This document shows, one piece after another, positions 1 to 5,983 of a stretch of 6,969 nucleotides of DNA. Both the position numbers and the translations under genes were made by a program. This DNA comes from Actinomycetota bacterium (GTDB lineage: Bacteria > Actinomycetota > Thermoleophilia > Gaiellales > Gaiellaceae): positions 1 through 6,969 of the forward strand of contig JACCWU010000137.1 in the NCBI GenBank assembly GCA_013697465.1, given 5' to 3'. The notes under the pieces are model-generated. The model saw only the letters and a list, made by a program, of their open reading frames with translations. It did no database searches and had not been told where the DNA came from. How positions within the stretch are numbered: the first letter of the stretch is position 1; the number at the start of each line of letters is the position of its first letter.

Positions 1-1629
1 CTCCTGCTCGACAACCTCGAGCAGGTCATCGAGGCGGCACCCGAGCTCTCGGCGCTCCTGCAAAGTTGCCCCAATTTGACGCTGCTCGTCACGAGCCGCG
101 AGCTCCTGCGCATCCAGGGCGAGGTCGAGTACTCAGTGCCGCCGCTCGCCGAGCCCGAGGCTATCTCCCTGTTCTGCGAACGCTCCCAGCTCGAGCCCTC
201 CGAGGAGATCGCCGAGCTCTGCGCTCGTCTCGACTCGCTTCCGCTCGCGGTCGAGCTCGCCGCTGCGCGCACGAAGGCGCTCACCCCCGCCCAGATCCTT
301 GAGCGCCTCTCGCAGAGGCTCGACCTGCTCACGGGCGGTCGCGACGCCGATCCGCGCCAGCTCACTCTCAGAACTACGATCGAATGGAGCTACGAGCTCC
401 TTTCACCTACGGAGCAACAGCTCTACGCCCGCTCATCTGTGTTCGCCGGCGGCTGCACGCTTGAGGCCGCCGAGGAGGTCGCCGAGGCCGACCTCGACAC
501 CCTCCAATCGCTTGTCGAGAAGAGCCTCGTTCGCTTCTCGAACGCGCGCTACTGGATGCTCGAGACGATCCGCGAGTTCGCGGCGGAGCGGCTCGAGGCA
601 TCGGGTGAGGCCCCGACGGTTGCAGCGATGCATGGCGGCTTCTTCGTCGAGCTCGCCAACCGGAACCCGAGGGACCCCGGTCTCGCTGATCTCCTTGAAC
701 TGGAGCGAGACAACATGCGCGGCGCGATGGCGTGGTCTCTGTCCGAGGGACGCTTCGAAGACGCGCACAGGCTCGCGATCGCGTACGGATTCCTGAGCGT
801 CTCTCATGGACCGCTGAGCGAAGGACGATCGTGGCTCGGGGCTGTGTTGCAACACACCAGCGGGGTCCCTGCCGCTCTTCGTCAGCGAGCTCTCCAACGT
901 GCGACAGGACTTGCGGAGCGTCAGGGCGACCTCGGTGCCGCACGGGCGTTGGCGGAGGAGAGTCTCGCGGCAGCCCGTGCAATTGGCGACCCGGAAGCGA
1001 TCGGCTCAGCGCTCCTCTCTTTGGGAGTCGTTGAGGGGAGCGACGAAGACATGGATCGAGCTGAGATGTTGCACCGGGAAGCGCTCGAGGTCTTCTCGGC
1101 CAACGGCAACGATTCTCAAGTACGCATGACACTCGGCCTCCTCGGGTGGCTCGCAATCGCTCGAGGCGATTACTCGCAGGCTCAGGAGTTTTGTGAGGAA
1201 GCGCTACGCATGGCCCGGGATGCTGGCGATATGCGGAGCGCTCTTCATGCCGTCAGCAATCTCGGCCACGCTCTCGCACGTACCGGGAGGCTCGAGGAAG
1301 CGCTCGGCCTTCAGCGGGAAGCGCTCCTCATCGCCCAAGAGATTGATCCGACCGCGGTCGCGGACACCTTGATCGAGATAGCGTCGGTCGCTGTCGAACG
1401 AAGCGACTACGAACCGGCTGCCGTCCTCGCAGGCGCGTCTGCCGCTCTCCACGAAGCGACGGAATCGAAGTTCGATCGCGTGGGCCTCGTGATGTTCGAG
1501 GACGTGGTTCAGGTATCGGACGGCCAGCTCGGCTCTGACCATGCCAGGCGTCTGACTGTGCGAGGGCGGAAAATGACGTCCGAGGAATGCGTGGCGTTTG
1601 CGCTCGGCTACATAGATCATGGCCGCTGA
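1..1629 (+). CDS. AfsR/LuxR-like STAND ATPase regulator with TPR-like repeats, 5'-truncated
   Basis: The frame is open from base 1, so the N-terminus lies outside the window; 542 residues are visible. The fragment opens on a Walker B strand (LLLDN, residues 1-5), followed by the LLVTSRE sensor motif (28-34), a PPL..PEA segment and a SLPLAVELAAAR motif like the GLPL motif of NB-ARC ATPases. A winged-helix-like part follows (LRTTIEWSYELL, then SLVEKSLV and MLETIREFAAERL). From about residue 290 to 490 helical TPR-like repeats are seen, with recurring EAL cores. The C-terminus (MTSEECVAFAL) looks complete and has no LuxR-type helix-turn-helix. In this family the output domain is then usually N-terminal (a BTAD/OmpR-like DNA-binding domain or a nucleotide cyclase), which cannot be seen here. 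A TTG at 76 is not the true start, because the Walker B strand precedes it in frame. The ligand and targets are unknown. The gene converges on the molybdenum hydroxylase operon. Confidence 0.9.
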   Translation, partial: LLLDNLEQVIEAAPELSALLQSCPNLTLLVTSRELLRIQGEVEYSVPPLAEPEAISLFCERSQLEPSEEIAELCARLDSLPLAVELAAARTKALTPAQILERLSQRLDLLTGGRDADPRQLTLRTTIEWSYELLSPTEQQLYARSSVFAGGCTLEAAEEVAEADLDTLQSLVEKSLVRFSNARYWMLETIREFAAERLEASGEAPTVAAMHGGFFVELANRNPRDPGLADLLELERDNMRGAMAWSLSEGRFEDAHRLAIAYGFLSVSHGPLSEGRSWLGAVLQHTSGVPAALRQRALQRATGLAERQGDLGAARALAEESLAAARAIGDPEAIGSALLSLGVVEGSDEDMDRAEMLHREALEVFSANGNDSQVRMTLGLLGWLAIARGDYSQAQEFCEEALRMARDAGDMRSALHAVSNLGHALARTGRLEEALGLQREALLIAQEIDPTAVADTLIEIASVAVERSDYEPAAVLAGASAALHEATESKFDRVGLVMFEDVVQVSDGQLGSDHARRLTVRGRKMTSEECVAFALGYIDHGR

Positions 1630-1646
1630 ATTCACTCATTCAGCGG
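1623..1646 (+). terminator. Hairpin over the regulator's stop codon, possible terminator
   Basis: A perfect 9-bp inverted repeat (CCGCTGAAT, positions 1623-1631, with ATTCAGCGG, 1638-1646) encloses a 6-base loop. The TGA stop at 1627-1629 lies inside the left arm. Only three T residues follow (1647-1649), so it is a weak intrinsic terminator at best. Its place between convergent genes fits a terminator or an mRNA 3'-end stabiliser. Only the pairing is seen; the function is inferred. Confidence 0.5.
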
Positions 1647-1658
1647 TTTGAGTGCGCT

Positions 1659-1671
1659 CGAGGCGGCCTCG
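1659..1671. terminator. Short second hairpin between convergent genes
   Basis: CGAGG (1659-1663) can pair with CCTCG (1667-1671) across a 3-base loop. There is no T-tract on either side. Together with the hairpin at 1623-1646 it could help stop transcription arriving from both directions, since the cupin operon ends at 1759 on the opposite strand. The rest of 1647-1758 shows no gene. A five-base-pair stem is not significant alone in GC-rich DNA. Confidence 0.2.
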
Positions 1672-1758
1672 GACGAGTGACTGTCCGCCTTTGGAACTCA
1701 GCGGTGTCATGTCGGAGTACCAAACGTCGCGCTGGTTGCCCCAGGGCGGTCTTTCGGG

Positions 1759-2148
1759 TCAGCCATCGGCATGCAACGAGTCGCCCTGCGCGCCGAGCAC
1801 GAGATCGCGCTCCCCGTCTGGCACGTGATCGCGGAGCACCGGCGCCAGCGCCTCGACGAACGTGACCCCACCCAGAGAAACCAGCTCGTGCTCGATGCCA
1901 GGGTTCACGACCACGACGTCGTCCGCGACCAGCTCGCGCGTCTCGTCGCCGATCGTCATCGTCACCGCGCCGTCGACGATCCACATCACCTGCTCCGCCG
2001 TCTCGTGCGCGTGTCGGCGGACCACCGTGCCCGGCTCATAGACAACGTGGCAGAGCATCACCTGCTCGCCGCCGATGGCGCGGAGCCCCACGCCTGGAAA
2101 GAGCTCGTGGGGCTCGACGCCGTTCCAGCTTCTGAAGGGCGAGCTCAG
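1759..2148 (-). CDS. Small single-domain cupin protein, probable CTG start
   Basis: The product is a 129-residue single-domain cupin. Motif 1 is G-x5-HAH-x3-E (H46, H48, E52) and motif 2 ends in NPGIEH (H87), which supplies the usual three-His-one-Glu metal site. The start was chosen from three observations. The first ATG/GTG/TTG in frame is a GTG at 2091, but the frame upstream of it encodes FRSWNGVEPHELFPGVGLR, which resembles the normal N-terminus of such cupins. No ATG, GTG or TTG lies further upstream. A CTG at 2148-2146 overlaps the preceding gene's TGA by four bases (CTGA) and follows a GAGGT Shine-Dalgarno-like site (2155-2159) by six bases. It is the last gene of the molybdenum hydroxylase operon. 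Metal-dependent chemistry or sensing of a pathway metabolite is possible, but the function is unknown. The fold is well supported and the start moderately so. Confidence 0.85.
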   Translation of the reverse strand: MSSPFRSWNGVEPHELFPGVGLRAIGGEQVMLCHVVYEPGTVVRRHAHETAEQVMWIVDGAVTMTIGDETRELVADDVVVVNPGIEHELVSLGGVTFVEALAPVLRDHVPDGERDLVLGAQGDSLHADG

Positions 2149-3242
2149 GCGGGGACCTCGAACCGCATCCCGCCGTTCGAGACGGAGTTCACGGAGAGCT
2201 CCTCGTCGAAGATGACGACCTTGCCCTCCCGACGAGGCTCGGCCTTCGCCTCGAGCGCCCGCAGCACGCGCTCGGGCGTGATCGGGAGCTCGGTGACCCA
2301 GACGCCGATCGCGTCATAGACGGCGGCGGCGATCGCCGGGGGCTGCGGGTTGTTCGCCATCTCGCCGATCCCCTTGGCGCCGTACGGGCCGCCCGCGGAG
2401 GGGTTCTCGATGATGATCGTGTCGACCTGGGGGAGGTCCTCCATGCCCGGGGCGAGGTAGGAGCCGAACTGGCCGCCCCGGTGCTCGACGCTCGGGTAGT
2501 ACGGGTAGCAGTTCTCGAGCACGCCGAGCCCGAGGCCCTGGACGGCGCCGCCCTCGATCTGCCCCTCGACGAGCGTCGGGTTGATCGCCGTGCCGACGTC
2601 GAAGCACTGGACGAGCCGCGTCACGCGCACGTTCCCCGTCTCGTCGTCGACCTCGACCTCGGCCGCGCACGCCGCGTACGAGATCGCCGCGTGGGGCGGC
2701 AGCTCGACGCGGCCGGTCTCGGAGTCGACGATCGGAGCGTACGGGTTCAGGTGGGCACCCGTTCCCGTGATCAGCTCGCCGTGCGTCCACGTCGCGGCGA
2801 CCGCGACGTCGGCAACCGAGATCTTCTTCTGCGGCGCCCCCTTCGCGACCACCTCGCCGTCCGCGACCTCGAGGTCGGCCGGGTCGATCTCGAGCTCCTT
2901 GCCGGCGATCTCGAGCAGCTTGGTCCGGGCGTTCTCGGCGGCCTTCTTCACCGCCATGCCCGCGACGAAGGTCGCCCGCGAGGCGAACGTGCCCGTGCAG
3001 ACGGGCGACGAGTCGGTGTTGGAGTTGTCGTAGGTGACCCAGTCGTAGGGGACGCCGAGCGTGTCGGCGACGATCTGCGACTGGATCGTCTTCGAGCCGT
3101 TCCCGATGTCGGCCGTGCCCGAGAAGACGTCCACGCGCCCGTCCGGCTTCATCTTGATCCAGGCCTGCGACGGGTCGCCGTTCTGGTTCATCCCCGTCGG
3201 GTACTCGATCGCGGAGATCCCGCGTCCCTTGTGAATGGCCAT
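2145..3242 (-). CDS. Molybdopterin-binding subunit, C-terminal half (NdhM-like), separate gene
   Basis: This 365-residue chain corresponds to the second molybdopterin-binding domain of xanthine dehydrogenase-family large subunits. It begins with the KGRGIS segment that normally follows the mid-chain linker. It carries DIGNGSKT (residues 45-52, where GQG is usual), a TGTFASRAT segment, and the GGPYGAKGIGE motif whose Glu294 matches the family's catalytic base. A typical PAIAAAVYDAIG...LPITPERVL tail follows. It would bind the molybdenum cofactor jointly with the upstream 456-residue chain. The ATG at 3242 overlaps that gene's stop by one base (TGATG) and has a GGAGG site seven bases upstream, so it is a real start and not the downstream half of a frameshifted gene. 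The two chains total 821 residues, close to a usual single chain. The substrate is not predictable from sequence alone. Confidence 0.93.
   Translation of the reverse strand: MAIHKGRGISAIEYPTGMNQNGDPSQAWIKMKPDGRVDVFSGTADIGNGSKTIQSQIVADTLGVPYDWVTYDNSNTDSSPVCTGTFASRATFVAGMAVKKAAENARTKLLEIAGKELEIDPADLEVADGEVVAKGAPQKKISVADVAVAATWTHGELITGTGAHLNPYAPIVDSETGRVELPPHAAISYAACAAEVEVDDETGNVRVTRLVQCFDVGTAINPTLVEGQIEGGAVQGLGLGVLENCYPYYPSVEHRGGQFGSYLAPGMEDLPQVDTIIIENPSAGGPYGAKGIGEMANNPQPPAIAAAVYDAIGVWVTELPITPERVLRALEAKAEPRREGKVVIFDEELSVNSVSNGGMRFEVPA
2155..2159 (-). promoter_or_regulatory. Shine-Dalgarno-like site supporting the CTG start of the cupin
   Basis: The minus strand reads GAGGT six bases before the CTG at 2148-2146, inside the last codons of the preceding gene. 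No comparable purine-rich site precedes the alternative GTG at 2091, so this site favours the CTG start. Confidence 0.5.
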
Positions 3243-4612
3243 CAGTGGTCCTCCGGGTTTCCGAGTTGTCCGACGAGATGCTCGGGCAGGAGCTCGCCTT
3301 CGCGCTTCTCGCTCGACATGGTGCGGTAGTCGGCCGGGAGCTCGTGCCCGAGCTCGTCGGCCACCGCGAGGATGGTCGGCACGGTCGAGGGGTCGGTGTA
3401 GACGATGCCGTTCGGCGACGTGTCGCCGATGCGGTTCGCGTTCTTGAGCCGGATCTCGAACGGGTCGAGGCCGAGCTCCTTGGCGATGCGGTTCATGTGG
3501 GTCTCGACCGCGAAGGACACGGACGTGACGCCGAAGCCGCGCATCGCGGTCGTCGGCACGCGGTTCGTGTAGACGACGTAGCCGTCGAACTCGAGGTTCG
3601 GGATCGTGTACGCGCCCGTGTGGTGGAAGCTGTGCTTCGTCAGGCCGTACGGCGAGAACCGCGAGTACGCGCCGGAGTCGTGGAGTGTCAGCATCTTCCG
3701 GCCGAGGATCCAGCCGTCCTTCGTCACCGCGTCCGCGATCTCCATGTGCCACGGCGCCCGGGTGGACGAGCAGAGGAACTCCTCCTCGCGCGTCCAGCGC
3801 CACTTGATCGGCTTACCGGACTTGAGCGCCAAGAGCGAGCACATCGTCTCGGTCGCGGTGTCGACCTTCCCGCCGAAGCCCCCGCCGACGGTGCCGCCGA
3901 CGAACTTCAGCCGGTTGAGCGGCACCTGGAGGTGCGCCGCGACGACGCCCATCGAGAAGTAGAGCGCCTGCGTGCAGGAGTAGATCGTCAGTCGTCCGTC
4001 CGCTTCCGGCACGACCTGGCAGACCTGCGTCTCGAGGGGAACGTGCTCAATCGCCGCCGGGCGGTAGACGCCCTGGACGATCACGTCTGCCTTGTCGAAG
4101 GCCTCCTGTATGGAGCCCTTCCGGATCTGGCGGCGGTCCATCTCGTCCTCGAAGTGCGTGTACCAGTTGCCCCACTGATGCACGACCGGGGCGTCCGAGT
4201 CGAACGCCTTGCGGACGTCGAAGAGCGCGGGCTTCTCCTCGAGGTCGAGCTCGATGGCCTCGACGGCCAGCTGTGCCTTCGTCTCGTCCTCCGCCGCCAC
4301 GACAGCGATCGGCTGGCCCTTGTAGCGAACCTCGTCCTTCGCGAGCAGCGGCTCGTCGGCGGGGATGCCGAGCGCCGAGAGGTGGCCGTACTCGAGGAGC
4401 GGGACGTCCTGCCAGGTGATGATCGCGTGGACGCCCTCCATCGCCTCGGCCTTGGACGTGTCGAGGCGTTTGATGTCCGCGTTGTGCGCGGGCGAGCGGA
4501 GCGCCTTGACCCAGAGCGTGCCCGGGACGCGGACGTCGTCCACAAAGGTTGTGCGCCCGGTGACGTGTGCGACACCGTCGTAGCGTGGGAGTCGTGCGCC
4601 GACGGCCTTCAT
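3242..4612 (-). CDS. Molybdopterin-binding subunit, N-terminal half (NdhL-like)
   Basis: The product has 456 residues. An aldehyde oxidase/xanthine dehydrogenase a/b hammerhead domain comes first (about residues 10-125, starting near DGVAHVTGRTTFVDDV). The first molybdopterin-binding domain follows, with IEHVPLETQ, the glycine-rich GGTVGGGFGGK loop (239-249) and the AMRGFG motif (Arg358) that corresponds to the active-site AFRGFG of xanthine dehydrogenases. The AYxCSFR loop of Mo-Cu CO dehydrogenase CoxL is absent, so this is a hydroxylase-type enzyme and not a form I CO dehydrogenase. The chain stops at the linker before the second molybdopterin domain, which the next gene supplies. The ATG at 4612 overlaps the iron-sulfur gene's stop by four bases (ATGA). 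A modest G-rich site (GGGGG) lies just upstream. The length and split resemble NdhL of Eubacterium barkeri nicotinate dehydrogenase, as recalled from the family. The substrate is unknown. Confidence 0.94.
   Translation of the reverse strand: MKAVGARLPRYDGVAHVTGRTTFVDDVRVPGTLWVKALRSPAHNADIKRLDTSKAEAMEGVHAIITWQDVPLLEYGHLSALGIPADEPLLAKDEVRYKGQPIAVVAAEDETKAQLAVEAIELDLEEKPALFDVRKAFDSDAPVVHQWGNWYTHFEDEMDRRQIRKGSIQEAFDKADVIVQGVYRPAAIEHVPLETQVCQVVPEADGRLTIYSCTQALYFSMGVVAAHLQVPLNRLKFVGGTVGGGFGGKVDTATETMCSLLALKSGKPIKWRWTREEEFLCSSTRAPWHMEIADAVTKDGWILGRKMLTLHDSGAYSRFSPYGLTKHSFHHTGAYTIPNLEFDGYVVYTNRVPTTAMRGFGVTSVSFAVETHMNRIAKELGLDPFEIRLKNANRIGDTSPNGIVYTDPSTVPTILAVADELGHELPADYRTMSSEKREGELLPEHLVGQLGNPEDH
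3250..3254 (-). promoter_or_regulatory. Strong Shine-Dalgarno site for the separate C-terminal molybdopterin subunit
   Basis: GGAGG on the minus strand lies seven bases before the ATG at 3242-3240, within the last codons of the preceding gene. Its strength and spacing are the main evidence that the molybdopterin subunit is translated as two chains. Confidence 0.8.
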
Positions 4613-5133
4613 GCGGGTGCCCCCGGGACCTCGACGGGCGACTCCTCGCCCGTCTGGGGCAGCCACTTCTGGCGGGAGGTGATCTCGCCGCCGGCCGCCG
4701 CGGCGACCGCGTCGATGATCTTCACGTAGCCCGTGCAGCGGCACACATGGCCGGAGAGCGTCTCCTGGATCGACTCCCTCTCTCCGCTGCCGCCGTGCTC
4801 GAGGTACGCGTGGGCGGCGATGAGCATGCCCGATGTGCAGAAGCCGCACTGCGCGGCGTAGTGCTCGTGGAACGCGGTCTGGATCGCCGAGAGCGCCTCG
4901 GGTGCCCCGAGGCCCTCGACGGTGGTGATCTCGGCGCCGTCGACCGCGGCGACCGCGAGCAGGCACGCCCGCCGCGCCTCGCCGTCGACGAGCACGGTGC
5001 ACGCCCCGCAGCCGCCCTGCTGGCAGCCTGCCTTCGGGCTCGTGATGCCGAGCTCCTCGCGGAGCACGTAGAGAAGCGGCGTCAGCGGGGCGCTCTCGAT
5101 CCCCCGCTCGATGCCGTTGACCGTCAGTCTCAT
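4609..5133 (-). CDS. [2Fe-2S] subunit of a xanthine dehydrogenase-family molybdenum hydroxylase
   Basis: The product is 174 residues, a normal length for a CoxS/XdhC/NdhS-type small subunit. The N-terminal plant-ferredoxin-like domain holds C37, C42, C45 and C57 (GCQQGGCGAC then RRAC). The C-terminal helical domain holds C96, C99, C131 and C133 (QCGFCTSGM and CRCTGY). These eight cysteines ligate the two [2Fe-2S] clusters that pass electrons from the molybdenum site to FAD, and Q95 before C96 is the conserved cofactor-contacting position. The start is the ATG at 5133, which shares one base with the FAD gene's stop (TGATG) and follows AGGAGG at 5138-5143. An extension to 5199 adds only an unlike, non-homologous N-terminus. 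The 3' end overlaps the molybdopterin gene by four bases. No Tat signal is seen, so the complex is likely cytoplasmic. Confidence 0.96.
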   Translation of the reverse strand: MRLTVNGIERGIESAPLTPLLYVLREELGITSPKAGCQQGGCGACTVLVDGEARRACLLAVAAVDGAEITTVEGLGAPEALSAIQTAFHEHYAAQCGFCTSGMLIAAHAYLEHGGSGERESIQETLSGHVCRCTGYVKIIDAVAAAAGGEITSRQKWLPQTGEESPVEVPGAPA

Positions 5134-5915
5134 CAGGCCTCCTGGAGCTGGGTCAGCGCCCGGCGAACGAGCACGGGCAGTGTTTGTCCTCGGTACCACG
5201 CCGAGGCGAGCGCGTCGTCTGCGAACGTCGCGTCCCCTGCGGCCGCCTCTCCCGCTGCCTGCGGGTTGTCCGCCTTCGCCTCCGCCGACGGCAGCCGTAC
5301 GGCGTGCCCGGCGACGCCTGAGACAGCGAGCCGGGTGGTGCCGTCTTCCGCGCGTGCGGCGGATACCGCGAGTGCGGTGTAGTCGTGCGTGTGCGGCCGG
5401 TCGAGCGAGGCGAACGCGCCCGCCGCGGGCTCGTCGTACGAGACGTCGAGCAAGAGCTTGCCCTCGCGGTCGGCGAGGAACTCCTCGAGCGGCTGCGTCT
5501 TCTCGCCGCCGCTTCCGCCCGTGCGCACTGTCGCGCCGACCGCGAGCAGCGCTCCCTGAAGGTCGCCGCGGGGAGCCTCGGGCCCGATGCCGGCGCAGAG
5601 GTTCCCGCCGACGGTGCCCTGTGCCCGGATCTCGGAGTCGGCGACGTTCGCCGCGCAGGGGCCGATCGGGGCCGGGAGCTCGGTGAGCTCGACCACAGGG
5701 GTCGTCGCGCCGATCGTCACGCGGGAACCGTCGCGGGTGATGCCCGCGAGGCCCGCGTCCTTCAACAGGATCGCCTTCGAGGGGCGAAGCCTTCCGTACG
5801 TGATCTCCGGCAGGACGATGGTGCCCCCGGCGATCACCGTCACGCCGTCACCGTCGCCGTAGGCGGCGACGGCCTCCTCCGGCGAGGACGGTACGAGCAC
5901 GTCGAGTCCGGTCAT
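5133..5915 (-). CDS. FAD-binding subunit of a xanthine dehydrogenase-family molybdenum hydroxylase
   Basis: The product is 260 residues, somewhat short for CoxM/NdhF-type FAD subunits (usually about 280-300). The N-terminal FAD domain shows VIAGGTIVLPEI (compare AGGTDLLP) and IRAQGTVGGNLCAG, the equivalent of the TIGGNL loop that wraps the FAD pyrophosphate. The C-terminal CO_deh_flav_C-like domain includes DYTALAVSAA and ends with AWYRGQTLPVLVRRAL. The subunit takes electrons from the iron-sulfur chain and passes them to an external acceptor. The start is the ATG at 5915, where the family-like sequence TGLDVLVPSSPEEAV begins. A GAAGGGTGG site precedes it at 5919-5927. An in-frame extension to 6017 encodes unrelated residues and crosses the putative promoter, so it was rejected. 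This is the first gene of the operon and shares one base with the iron-sulfur gene. Confidence 0.94.
   Translation of the reverse strand: MTGLDVLVPSSPEEAVAAYGDGDGVTVIAGGTIVLPEITYGRLRPSKAILLKDAGLAGITRDGSRVTIGATTPVVELTELPAPIGPCAANVADSEIRAQGTVGGNLCAGIGPEAPRGDLQGALLAVGATVRTGGSGGEKTQPLEEFLADREGKLLLDVSYDEPAAGAFASLDRPHTHDYTALAVSAARAEDGTTRLAVSGVAGHAVRLPSAEAKADNPQAAGEAAAGDATFADDALASAWYRGQTLPVLVRRALTQLQEA
5138..5143 (-). promoter_or_regulatory. Shine-Dalgarno site for the iron-sulfur subunit
   Basis: AGGAGG on the minus strand sits four bases before the ATG at 5133-5131. It selects this start over the in-frame upstream candidate at 5199. Confidence 0.7.
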
Positions 5916-5953
5916 GAACCACCCTTCGGTAACTGGTCCGATTCGTCCGGTCG

Positions 5954-5983
5954 AGTCTAGATCGGGGCACGGGGTCCAAACAA
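5954..5983 (-). promoter_or_regulatory. Candidate promoter for the molybdenum hydroxylase operon
   Basis: On the minus strand TTGTTT (5978-5983) and TAGACT (5954-5959) are separated by 18 bases. They fit a loose actinobacterial sigma-70 pattern, TTGnnn and TAnnnT. The -10 element would lie about 38 bases upstream of the FAD-subunit ATG. The match is partial and unproven. The region also separates the operon from the divergent moxR-type gene, so its control sites may overlap that gene's start. Confidence 0.3.

Noticed and set aside
76..78. TTG as the start of the regulator gene
   Set aside because: The Walker B motif at residues 1-5 of the open frame lies upstream and in frame, so the gene begins outside the window.
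1771..2319. Plus-strand open frame antisense to the cupin
   Set aside because: His/Arg-rich antisense shadow; the minus strand encodes a cupin with both metal-binding motifs.
3240..3254. Split of the molybdopterin subunit as a sequencing frameshift or nonsense mutation
   Set aside because: The break lies at a domain linker, and the second gene has a strong GGAGG site at the right distance and a TGATG overlap like the one at the FAD/FeS junction. An error would be unlikely to create these.
2481..3329. Plus-strand open frame antisense to the second molybdopterin subunit
   Set aside because: Same mirror-frame composition; no motif, and fully explained by the minus-strand gene.
3242..4612. Identity as CO dehydrogenase large subunit CoxL
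   Set aside because: The characteristic AYxCSFR copper-ligating loop is absent; the corresponding motif is AMRGFG, as in xanthine dehydrogenase-type enzymes.
3245..4729. Long plus-strand open frame of 494 codons antisense to the molybdopterin and iron-sulfur genes
   Set aside because: It is a GC-rich mirror frame with Arg/Asp/Val/Leu-rich low-complexity sequence and no recognisable motif, while the minus strand carries clear conserved domains.
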